Positions 43,811-51,270 of a DNA stretch of 64,000 bases are shown here, one piece after another. This DNA is from Nonomuraea polychroma. GTDB taxonomy: Bacteria; Actinomycetota; Actinomycetes; Streptosporangiales; Streptosporangiaceae. Location: the NCBI RefSeq assembly GCF_004011505.1, contig NZ_SAUN01000001.1:2542001-2606000 (forward strand). Direction: 5' to 3'. The position numbers and the translations under genes were made by a program. Position 1 is the stretch's first letter. Each line of letters starts with the position of its first letter. The notes below the pieces were generated by a model. The model was not told where the DNA came from. It made no database searches and saw nothing but the letters and a program-made list of their open reading frames with translations.

Positions 43811-44854
43811 ATGCAGTGGGCGGACACGTACATCAGCGGTGTGGGAGCCTTCCTCCCCCGGACCGTCGTCAGCGTCGAGAAGGCCGTCGCCAAAGGCTGG
43901 TACCCGGCCGAAGAGGCCGAGCTGCACAACCTGGGAGGGACGGCGGTGGCCGGTGACGTACCGGCTCCGGAGATGGCCCTGCACGCGGCGCAGAGCGCGC
44001 TCAAGCGCAGCGGGCGAGCGCCGGCCGACCTGGATCTCCTCCTGTACGCCTCGACCTGGCACCAGGGGCCGGACGGCTGGCCCCCGCACTCCTACCTGCA
44101 GCGTCATCTCGTCGGCGGGGACGTCCTGGCCACCGAGATCCGGCAGGGCTGCAACGGGATGTTCATCGCCCTGGAACTCGCGGCCGGCTACCTGCACGCC
44201 GCTCCCGGCCGGCAGGCCGCCCTGTTGGTCGCCTCCGACAATTACGGCACCCCGCTGATGGACCGGTGGCGGATGGGCCCCGGATACATCGGCGGGGACG
44301 CCGCCAGCGCGCTCGTGCTCACCAAGGACGGAGGTTTCGCGCGCCTGATGTCGGTCTGCACGACGACAGTGGCCGAGGCCGAGGAACTGCACCGGGGCAG
44401 CGAACCCCTGTTCCCGCCGGGCGTCACGGTCGGGCGCCGGATGAGCTTCGCGGCCCGGAACGAGCAGTTCCGGCAGCAGGTCATGCCCAAGGGCGAGGCC
44501 ACCGCGGCGCTGTTCAACATCCAGCGGGCGCTCATGGAGGTCGTCGAGCGCGCTCTGGACGAGAGCGGGATCGAGGCCCGCGATCTCGCCCGGGTGGCGT
44601 TCATGAACTACTCCGAAGAGATCGTCGAACAGCGGTGCATGGCCGTGCTCGACCTGCCCATGTCCCGCTCGACCTGGGACTACGGCCGCGCCATCGGCCA
44701 CTGCGGGGCCAGCGACCAGGTCCTTTCCCTCGACCACCTGCTCATGACCGGGCAGCTGGGCCCCGGCGACCACATGCTGATGCTCGGCACCGGACCGGGA
44801 GTGACCGTCTCCGGCGCCGTGATCAAGATCATCGACACTCCTCAATGGGCCTGA
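43811..44854 (+). CDS. KASIII-like acyltransferase, second copy
   Basis: 347 aa, ATG 43811, preceded by GGGGGCAG. Paralogue of the gene at 42420 with the same WHQGPDGW and AIGHCGASDQ blocks and active-site Cys114 (RQGCNGMFIA). At the position of His265 in the first copy it has Asn266 (AFMNYSEE), so the two are chemically distinct, consistent with different steps in the acyl relay (loading of the ACP versus transfer to an acceptor). Confidence 0.85.
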   Translation: MQWADTYISGVGAFLPRTVVSVEKAVAKGWYPAEEAELHNLGGTAVAGDVPAPEMALHAAQSALKRSGRAPADLDLLLYASTWHQGPDGWPPHSYLQRHLVGGDVLATEIRQGCNGMFIALELAAGYLHAAPGRQAALLVASDNYGTPLMDRWRMGPGYIGGDAASALVLTKDGGFARLMSVCTTTVAEAEELHRGSEPLFPPGVTVGRRMSFAARNEQFRQQVMPKGEATAALFNIQRALMEVVERALDESGIEARDLARVAFMNYSEEIVEQRCMAVLDLPMSRSTWDYGRAIGHCGASDQVLSLDHLLMTGQLGPGDHMLMLGTGPGVTVSGAVIKIIDTPQWA

Positions 44855-44877
44855 GATCGAAGGGAAAACGAACGCAG

Positions 44878-47800
44878 ATGGTCGACAGTCCGCGCGGTGC
44901 CAGTGCGGAACCAGTGGCGGTCGTCGGGATCGGATGCCGTCTTCCCGGCGAGGTCCACTCACCGGACGAGTTCTGGGACCTGCTGTGCGCCGGCCGGAAC
45001 ACGACGCGGCCGCTGCCGGCCGAGCGCTGGCGCCGGTACGAGAACCGGAGCCCCGAATACGCCGCCGCGCTGCACGACGCCGTGCGTCACGGCAGCTTCC
45101 TGAGCGACATCGAGGGCTTCGACGCGGAGTTCTTCGGCCTGTCGCCCCGCGAGGCCGAGCTGATGGACCCGCAGCAGCGGATCCTGATGGAGACCGCGTG
45201 GGAGGCCCTGGAGAACGCCGGCCTGCCGCCGCACGAGCTGGCCGGCACCGACGCCGGGGTGTTCGTCGGGGTCTGCACCGCCGACTACGGCAGCCGTCTG
45301 CTGGAGGACCTGCCCCAGATCGAGGCGTGGACCGGGATCGGCGCCGCGACCTGCGCCGTCGCCAATCGCATCTCCTACTCCCTGGACCTGCGCGGGCCCA
45401 GCATGGCGATCGACACCGCCTGCTCGGCGTCGCTGGTCGCGCTGCACCTGGCCGCGCAGAGCCTGCGGCTCGGCGAGAGCGACGTCGCCCTCGCCGGCGG
45501 CGTCAACCTGCTGGTCACCCCGGGCCAGACCCTCACGCTCGGCACCGCCGGAGCCCTGGCCCCCGACGGGCGGTCCAAGTCGTTCGACGCGTCGGCCGAC
45601 GGCTACGGACGCGGCGAGGGCTGCGGCGTGGTCGTGCTCAAGCGGCTGTCCGACGCGCAGCGCGACGGTGACCGGATCCTCGCGCTCGTCATCGGCAGCG
45701 CCGTGAACCAGGACGGGCACACCAACGGCATCATGGCGCCGTGCGGGGAGGCCCAGGAACACGTGATGATCCGGGCCTGCCGGCAGGCGGGCATCGCGCC
45801 GTCCACCGTCGACTACATCGAGGCGCACGGCACCGGGACCCGGCTGGGCGACCCGCTCGAGGCGGGGGCGCTCTCCTCCGTCTACGGCACGCGGCGGGCC
45901 CCCGGCGACCCGTGCCTCATCGGCTCGGTCAAGTCCAACATCGGCCACCTCGAAGGCGCCGCCGGCATCGCCGGCGTCATCAAGGCGGTGCTCGCCCTCG
46001 ACCGCGGTGAGATCCCCCCGAGCGTGCTGACCACCCTGAACCCGGCCATCCCGTGGGAGGCCTCGGGCCTGCGCGTGGTGACCGAACGATCGGCCTGGCC
46101 GGAGCGCGACCACCCCCGCCGGGCGGGCGTCTCCAGCTTCGGGTACGGCGGCACGGTCGCGCACATCGTGCTCGAGCAGGCTCCTCCGGCTCAGGAGTCG
46201 CCCCGGGGCGAGGGGACGGGGGAGCGGCTGTTCCCGCTGTCGGCCGCGTCGGAGAAGGCTCTGCGGCAGTACGCGGGCAAGCTCGCCGATCACCTCGGGA
46301 AGGGGCTCGACCTGGCGTCGGCGGGGCACACGCTGGCGCTCCGGCGCACCCATCTGGCCCGTCGCGCCGTCGTGATCGGGGCGGACAGGGACGAACTGGC
46401 GGCCGGCCTGCGCAGGCTCGCGGAGGACGTGCCGGCCGAGGCCGTCCTCACCGGGGACGTGCTGCCCGAGCTCGGTCCCGGGCCGGTCTGGGTCTTCTCC
46501 GGGCAGGGCTGCCAGTGGCGCGGGATGGGCCGGGAGCTGCTCGCCGTGCCGGAGTTCGCGTCCCTGGTCGACGAGGTGGAGCCGATCTTCGCCGAGGAGA
46601 TCGGCTTCTCTCCCCGGCAGGTCCTCGCCGACGGCGATCTCGACGCGATCGACCGCGTGCAAACCATGATCTTCGTGATGCAGCTGGGCCTCGCCAGGCT
46701 GTGGAACGCGTACGGGGTCGCTCCGAAGGCCGTCATCGGCCACTCCGTCGGCGAGATCGCGGCGGCCGTGACGGCCGGCGCGATGACCGTCGCCGACGGC
46801 GCCCGCCTGATCTGCCGCCGCTCCCGGCTGCTGCGCCAGGCCGAGGGCAAGGGGGCCATGGTGATGGTCGACCTGTCCTCCGAGGAGGCGGCCGAGAGGC
46901 TGGCCGGCCGTACCGACCTGGTGGCGGCGATCTCGTCGGCGCCCGGCTCCACCGTGCTGTCCGGCGACGTCGCCGCGGTCGAGGCGGTGGTGAACGAGTG
47001 GCCGGCCGAGGGCATCGTGGTGCGGCGGGTGGCGTCGGACGTCGCCTTCCACAGCCCGCACATGGAGCCTCTGGCCGTCGAACTGGCCGCCGCCGTCGCC
47101 GACCTCTCGTTCGGCGCGCCCCGCATCCCCATGTACACGACCGCGCTGGCGGACCCCCGGTCGACTTCCGTCCTGGACGGCGCGTACTGGGCGGCGAACC
47201 TCCGGGACCCCGTGCGGCTGGTCGCGGCGACGACGGCCGCGGCGCAGGACGGCTACCGCCTGTTCCTGGAGATCTCCCCCCACCCCGTGGTCGCGCACTC
47301 TGTCACCGAGACGCTCTCGGAGAACGGGTTCGAGGACGTGTTCGTCGGCACCTCACTGCGCCGGAACCAGCCCGAGCCGGCGACCTTCCTCGTCGCGGTG
47401 GGCACGGCGCACTGTCACGGCGTCGATGTGGACTGGAGCCGGCTGCAGCCGTCCGGCGGCCTGGCCGATCTGCCGCCGTATGCCTGGCAGCACCGCCGCC
47501 ACTGGCGCGAGTCCTACACCGAGGACGACAACCGAGGGCACGACGTGCACTCCCACACCCTGCTCGGAGCCGGGACCAGCATCGCGGGCAGCCGGACCCG
47601 GGTGTGGCGGACCGGCTTGGAGGACGCCAACCGGCCCTACCCGGGCAGCCACGCCCTCAACGGGGTCGAGATCGTGCCCGCCGCCGTGCTGGTCAACACG
47701 TTCCTGCACGCGGTCGAGGACGAGGACGTCACGCTCACCGACGTGGAGATGATGCATCCGCTGATGACCGCGGAACGCAGGCAGATCCAGGTCGTGCACG

Positions 47801-48684
47801 AGCCTCCAGCGGTACGGCTCGCGGCCCGTACGCCGGCCGGCCCCGACGAGCCCGAACCCGCCTGGCTGGTGCACGTCACCGCGGACGTGGCTGCTCCGCG
47901 CCAGGTGAAGCCCGACGTGCTGCCGGACGCCGGCGCTCTCGCCCCGATCGACCCCGGGTTCGTGCACAAGCGGCTGGCCACCGTCGGCGTGCCCTCGACG
48001 GGCTTCGACTGGACGATCGAGACACTGCTGAGCGGAGACGGCGTGCTGCGGGCCACGGTCCGCACCGAGGAACCGGGGAGCTGGGCTCCGGCGCTGGACG
48101 CGGCGATGTCCGTGGCGCCCTGCGTGTTCCCCGGCGATCCGGTGCTGCGCATGGTCGTGCACATCGACGAGGTGGTGCTGACCGGCACGCCGCCCTCGAC
48201 GATGATCATCGACGCGGCCGTGGACCCGGCCGCCGACGACACCGTGCGGGCGCTCCTGGCCGACGTGGACGGCCGGGTGGTGGGACACCTCACGGGACTC
48301 CGCTACCCGGTGATCGACGCGCCCGCCCCGGCCGAGGAGTATCTCGGGCAGCCCGCGGAGTCGTTTGCCGGCCTGGCGCCCGAGGACCTGCACGAGCGCG
48401 TCCTGCCGGAGGTCCGCGCGGAGATCGCGGCCGTGATGAGGCTGGCCCCTGAGGACCTGGCGATCCGGCGTCCCCTTGTCGAGCAGGGGCTGGACTCGGT
48501 CATGACCGTCATGGTCCGGCGGCGCCTGGAGAAGCGCTTCGGCTGCCGGCTCCCCGCGACCCTGCTGTGGCAGCAGCCCACCATCTCCGCGATCGCGGGC
48601 CACCTGGTGAAGCTTCTCGCGACTTCGAGACCGGACGCGGCGGCGGAGACCGTTCCCGAGAGCATGCCCGCGATCGGAGGTTGA
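44878..48684 (+). CDS. Iterative type I PKS, KS-AT-DH-ACP (orsellinate synthase-like)
   Basis: 1268 aa. KS at about 10-430 with Cys182 (DTACSAS) and His in EAHGTGT and SNIGHLEG; AT at about 535-830 with Ser623 (GHSVGE) and AFHSPH, the malonyl-type motif; DH/product-template-like domain at about 885-1150 with His925 (HALNGVEIVP) and Asp in LDAAM; ACP at about 1175-1250 with Ser1207 (GLDSVMT). No ketoreductase and no thioesterase. Size and domain order match bacterial orsellinic acid synthases (AviM, CalO5, about 1290 aa) rather than 6-methylsalicylate synthases. ATG 44878 is chosen; an in-frame ATG at 44845 overlaps the KASIII end. Last gene of the operon. Confidence 0.92.
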   Translation: MVDSPRGASAEPVAVVGIGCRLPGEVHSPDEFWDLLCAGRNTTRPLPAERWRRYENRSPEYAAALHDAVRHGSFLSDIEGFDAEFFGLSPREAELMDPQQRILMETAWEALENAGLPPHELAGTDAGVFVGVCTADYGSRLLEDLPQIEAWTGIGAATCAVANRISYSLDLRGPSMAIDTACSASLVALHLAAQSLRLGESDVALAGGVNLLVTPGQTLTLGTAGALAPDGRSKSFDASADGYGRGEGCGVVVLKRLSDAQRDGDRILALVIGSAVNQDGHTNGIMAPCGEAQEHVMIRACRQAGIAPSTVDYIEAHGTGTRLGDPLEAGALSSVYGTRRAPGDPCLIGSVKSNIGHLEGAAGIAGVIKAVLALDRGEIPPSVLTTLNPAIPWEASGLRVVTERSAWPERDHPRRAGVSSFGYGGTVAHIVLEQAPPAQESPRGEGTGERLFPLSAASEKALRQYAGKLADHLGKGLDLASAGHTLALRRTHLARRAVVIGADRDELAAGLRRLAEDVPAEAVLTGDVLPELGPGPVWVFSGQGCQWRGMGRELLAVPEFASLVDEVEPIFAEEIGFSPRQVLADGDLDAIDRVQTMIFVMQLGLARLWNAYGVAPKAVIGHSVGEIAAAVTAGAMTVADGARLICRRSRLLRQAEGKGAMVMVDLSSEEAAERLAGRTDLVAAISSAPGSTVLSGDVAAVEAVVNEWPAEGIVVRRVASDVAFHSPHMEPLAVELAAAVADLSFGAPRIPMYTTALADPRSTSVLDGAYWAANLRDPVRLVAATTAAAQDGYRLFLEISPHPVVAHSVTETLSENGFEDVFVGTSLRRNQPEPATFLVAVGTAHCHGVDVDWSRLQPSGGLADLPPYAWQHRRHWRESYTEDDNRGHDVHSHTLLGAGTSIAGSRTRVWRTGLEDANRPYPGSHALNGVEIVPAAVLVNTFLHAVEDEDVTLTDVEMMHPLMTAERRQIQVVHEPPAVRLAARTPAGPDEPEPAWLVHVTADVAAPRQVKPDVLPDAGALAPIDPGFVHKRLATVGVPSTGFDWTIETLLSGDGVLRATVRTEEPGSWAPALDAAMSVAPCVFPGDPVLRMVVHIDEVVLTGTPPSTMIIDAAVDPAADDTVRALLADVDGRVVGHLTGLRYPVIDAPAPAEEYLGQPAESFAGLAPEDLHERVLPEVRAEIAAVMRLAPEDLAIRRPLVEQGLDSVMTVMVRRRLEKRFGCRLPATLLWQQPTISAIAGHLVKLLATSRPDAAAETVPESMPAIGG

Positions 48685-48692
48685 GTCCGCCG

Positions 48693-48732
48693 GCCGGGCA
48701 GCCCGAGGGACGATCCCCTCGGGCTGCCCGGC
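48693..48732 (+). terminator. Strong terminator after the PKS gene
   Basis: Perfect 17-bp stem (arms 48693-48709 and 48716-48732, core GGGCAGCCCGAGGG) with a six-base loop, nine bases after the PKS stop. It closes the polyketide operon. Confidence 0.9.
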
Positions 48733-49034
48733 TGTCGTCGTTGATCGGTTGCCGGCTGCCTCGCGGATCGTCGGTGATCGATGGACGCACGTAACGCGGC
48801 GCCCAACTCCGAGATCATCACGGACTTTGTGGCAGAGCCTGAATGGGTAAGTCCAGAGGGGACCGGCCGATCAGTTAGGGCCTGACCGGTGTAAGGAGCG
48901 AGGTGGCCGGAAGCTCTCTATGCCGAGGCCTGACCGTCGGGGGACTCGTCGGCCTACGGGATCCTCCTTTCGGCGCCACTCCTGAGCCCCCGGGCCAATA
49001 GTGGTGGTTCTCCCGGGGATGACAGGCGGTGCCC
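48733..49034. other. Intergenic region, no gene recognised
   Basis: About 300 bases between the PKS terminator and the truncated TrmO copy. No open frame here has protein-like features; no RNA gene was recognised. Confidence 0.6.
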
Positions 49035-49232
49035 TCATCGAGGCAGAATCGACGCGATGGAACGGAACACCACCTCCAGGTGCGAGAAGGCGTCTAGCCC
49101 GGCGAGGGATTCCGATCCGAAACGAGTCCTGTCGGGGCGGATCAGCGCCTGTTCGATGTTCCAGTCGTCATCGACCGCCTTGACGCGCCCGCCCACGACC
49201 GTTCCGAAAGGCTCCACCACAATGGTCCGCAC
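49035..49232 (-). pseudogene. Truncated TrmO/TsaA copy
   Basis: From GTG 49232 it encodes RTIVVEPFGTVVGGR and then LAGLDAFSHLEVVF, nearly identical to the intact copy at 57046-57510. A one-base loss after HLEVVF shifts the frame (RSIASILPR) and the remaining two thirds of the gene are absent. The upstream DNA, including a TGATCAG hairpin and a ribosome binding site, is also shared with the intact copy, so this is a duplicated and then broken unit. Confidence 0.8.
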
Positions 49233-49245
49233 AGCGTTCCTCCCA

Positions 49246-49263
49246 TGATCAGATGGCTGATCA
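49246..49263. repeat. Inverted repeat upstream of truncated TrmO
   Basis: TGATCAG-ATGG-CTGATCA, perfect 7-bp arms, 13 bases before the GTG start. Conserved with one mismatch before the intact copy (57524-57541). Confidence 0.6.
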
Positions 49264-49386
49264 CGACCATACGGTCGGCCGGTTCGGGCCGAATCAGTCA
49301 TGCGACGGAAGCTCTCATCGGCTGGTTAGGCAGTGGCTAAGCATCGTGAACCGACAGTCTGCGGAGATGAACGCGCGGGCAACTGG

Positions 49387-50364
49387 TCACCGTGAGTCGG
49401 CGAAGAAGGTCTGGAGGTGGCGGTTGACCGGTTCCGGGCAGTCCAGCTGGGGGGCGTGGCCGCAGCCATCCAGGATCACGAGCTGCTCGTTCGGGAGCAG
49501 TTCGGCGAACCGGTGGGCCCGTTCGACAGGCTGGATGGTGTCCTGCTTGCCCCACAGCACCAGGGTCGGGGTCATGGTGGCGGGGAGGGCGCGTTCGGTC
49601 TGTGCCCAGTCCAGACGGCGTTCGAGCAGGTAGGTGGCGCGGATGTTGTCATGGAAGGTCATCGGTGCCCACCACTCGTCCAGCAGCGGCTCGGTGAGGC
49701 GCGGCTTGTTGACCATCATGCCCTCGGCCAGGCTGCGGACGGTGGGCTTGCCGGTGGACAGCTTGACGGCCAGCTCGCCGATGACAGGGATCTTCAGGGA
49801 TTCCCACATCAGGGTGCCCGGCAGGTCCAGTCCGGTGGCGTCCAGCAGGGCGAGCTTGGTGACGCGGTCGGGGTGGCGCTGGGCGAAGGCCAGGGCCCAG
49901 CCACCGCTCCAGGAGTTGCCCGCCAGGGCGGCCTGCCGTAGGCCGAGGCCGTCCATGAACGCGCCGGCGGCGGAGACCATGGCATCCAGGTCGAAGGCGA
50001 AGCCGGAATCCTTCAGCTGGGTGTAGCCCTGGCCGGGAAGGTCGACCACGTACACGGTGTGGTCGCGGGCCAGCACGTCGAGTTGATCCTTCCAGCCGAT
50101 GACCGACGTGCCTCCGGGCGAGAGCAGGATCACCGGCGTGCCGGATCCGGCCTGGACGTAGTGGAAGCGCGCGATCGGGGTGTCGGCGTAGCGCGAGCCG
50201 ACCTGGGCCAGGTACGGCGAGCGGAAGGCGCGGCCCTCCTCGGCCGGCTGCCAGCCGTACGCGCCGAGCAGCATCGCGGCCACCAGCATCGCTACCGCCG
50301 CCGCCAACCAGCGAGGCCAGCGCCGCCTGCGCACCGATGGGGCTGCGTTGTCACGTCGAACCAT
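49387..50364 (-). CDS. Membrane-anchored alpha/beta hydrolase
   Basis: 325 aa. Cytoplasmic Arg-rich start, then one membrane helix (WLAAAVAMLVAAMLLGAYGW) that anchors the enzyme outside or acts as uncleaved signal. Alpha/beta-hydrolase fold with VILLSPGGTSVIGW, VDLPGQGYTQ, nucleophile Ser in GNSWSGGWAL, acid Asp in GKQDTIQP and His in GCGHAPQ, so the triad is complete. Substrate unknown; related to haloalkane dehalogenase/epoxide hydrolase-like esterases. It stands alone between a truncated TrmO copy and a broken HAD gene. Confidence 0.85.
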   Translation of the reverse strand: MVRRDNAAPSVRRRRWPRWLAAAVAMLVAAMLLGAYGWQPAEEGRAFRSPYLAQVGSRYADTPIARFHYVQAGSGTPVILLSPGGTSVIGWKDQLDVLARDHTVYVVDLPGQGYTQLKDSGFAFDLDAMVSAAGAFMDGLGLRQAALAGNSWSGGWALAFAQRHPDRVTKLALLDATGLDLPGTLMWESLKIPVIGELAVKLSTGKPTVRSLAEGMMVNKPRLTEPLLDEWWAPMTFHDNIRATYLLERRLDWAQTERALPATMTPTLVLWGKQDTIQPVERAHRFAELLPNEQLVILDGCGHAPQLDCPEPVNRHLQTFFADSR

Positions 50365-50549
50365 GGTGATCCCTTGCCTTGGTGGGGGAAGTGTTCACGC
50401 GTCTGGACGGGCTGGCGCAAGGGCCTGTGACAGGAGCAGACAGTGATCCGGCTCACGCCGAGTCCGGAGGGCGCTCATCAAACTGGGGTTTCTTGTTCGG
50501 ACGTTGTCGGCGGCGTTCCGTACGCCGCGAGCCACTACCGCGGGGGCGT

Positions 50550-51050
50550 TCAGGGCGGCTCCCAGGTGCACTCCCCGTCAGGATGGGGAGCGCGGCCGGA
50601 CGGTCCCGCGCGGCCGCACCCAGCTCGCCCGGCTGCGCGCAGGAGTTGGAGTCGCTTGGGCCGGCCGGACTTGGCGCCGGCGGTCTGGACCTCGTCAGGG
50701 AGGTGGCTGCCGACGGTTCTGGCCGCCTCTACGTTCTCGAGCCGGTCGTCCACGAACAGGCAGCGCTCTGGAGCGGCGCCGGCGAGTTCTGCGGCGATCT
50801 CGTAGATGTGCTGGTCGGGCTTGGCCACCCCGACCGTGGCGCTGCTGACCACGGCGTCGGCGAAGTGGGTGAGTCCGATTCGGTCCAGGTGCTCGTCCAA
50901 GGTGTCCGTGGCGTTGGTCACCAGCACCACCGGCACTCGCTCCTGTGCCTTCGCCAGCAGCGCCTCGCGCCAGTGATCATGTCGCACCTCGGAGCCTGCG
51001 TGAACCGGGGCGGCGGGGGTTTCGTCGGCGGGAGCGCCGATCGGGCTCAC
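50550..51050 (-). pseudogene. Broken HAD-family hydrolase
   Basis: The central part is a good HAD phosphatase: motif II in VVLVTNATDTLDEHL, motif III Lys in VGVAKPDQHIYE, motif IV in RCLFVDDRLENVEAARTVG. Motif I (DxDG), which carries the nucleophile, is absent upstream, and after VG the reading frame degenerates into Arg/Gly-rich sequence. It cannot be an active phosphatase. It lies directly opposite the riboswitch-controlled riboflavin-type genes; HAD phosphatases of this kind serve riboflavin synthesis in some bacteria, so a former link is possible. Confidence 0.7.
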
Positions 51051-51084
51051 CGAACCGTTGATCTTGCCGACGGGTGGGTGATAT

Positions 51085-51194
51085 AGGTGGATCGGTGCGA
51101 TTCCAAGGTGCGGCGGTGACAGCCCGCCGGTTCCGCCGGCAGCGGTGGGACGACTCGGTGTGATTCCGGGCCACGCGGTGACACCCCGCCACCT
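51085..51194 (+). promoter_or_regulatory. FMN-riboswitch-like leader (RFN element), diverged
   Basis: Two halves match the RFN consensus: ATCGGTGCGATTCC followed by GCGGCGGTGACAGCCCGC (51091-51126), and ACTCGGTGTGATTCCGGGCC (51153-51172) followed by GCGGTGACA. The outer P1 stem would be AGGTGG (51085-51090) with CCACCT (51189-51194). The usual 3' end (AGTCYGGATG) is replaced by CACCCCGCCACC, so the element is diverged. It precedes a riboflavin synthase/DHBP synthase fusion, the expected target. Confidence 0.72.
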
Positions 51195-51197
51195 CTC

Positions 51198-51215
51198 GGG
51201 CCGTGCTCACGGCCC
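51198..51215 (+). terminator. Hairpin in the riboswitch expression platform
   Basis: GGGCCGTG (51198-51205) and CACGGCCC (51208-51215) are perfectly complementary with a minimal loop. It lies right after the aptamer and could terminate transcription, or simply bring the 3' P1 strand close to the ribosome binding site. Confidence 0.5.
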
Positions 51216-51270
51216 CTGACTCCTTCGTGCGGCGAGGACCGTCCTTGCCGCTGTCGAGAGGTGGTGTCGG

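Noticed and set aside
44959..48603. Long minus-strand frames opposite the PKS
   Set aside because: Shadow of the PKS codon bias; no recognisable protein features.
48733..49034. Possible IS end or small RNA after the PKS terminator
   Set aside because: No inverted terminal repeats, target duplication or conserved RNA pattern could be found by eye.
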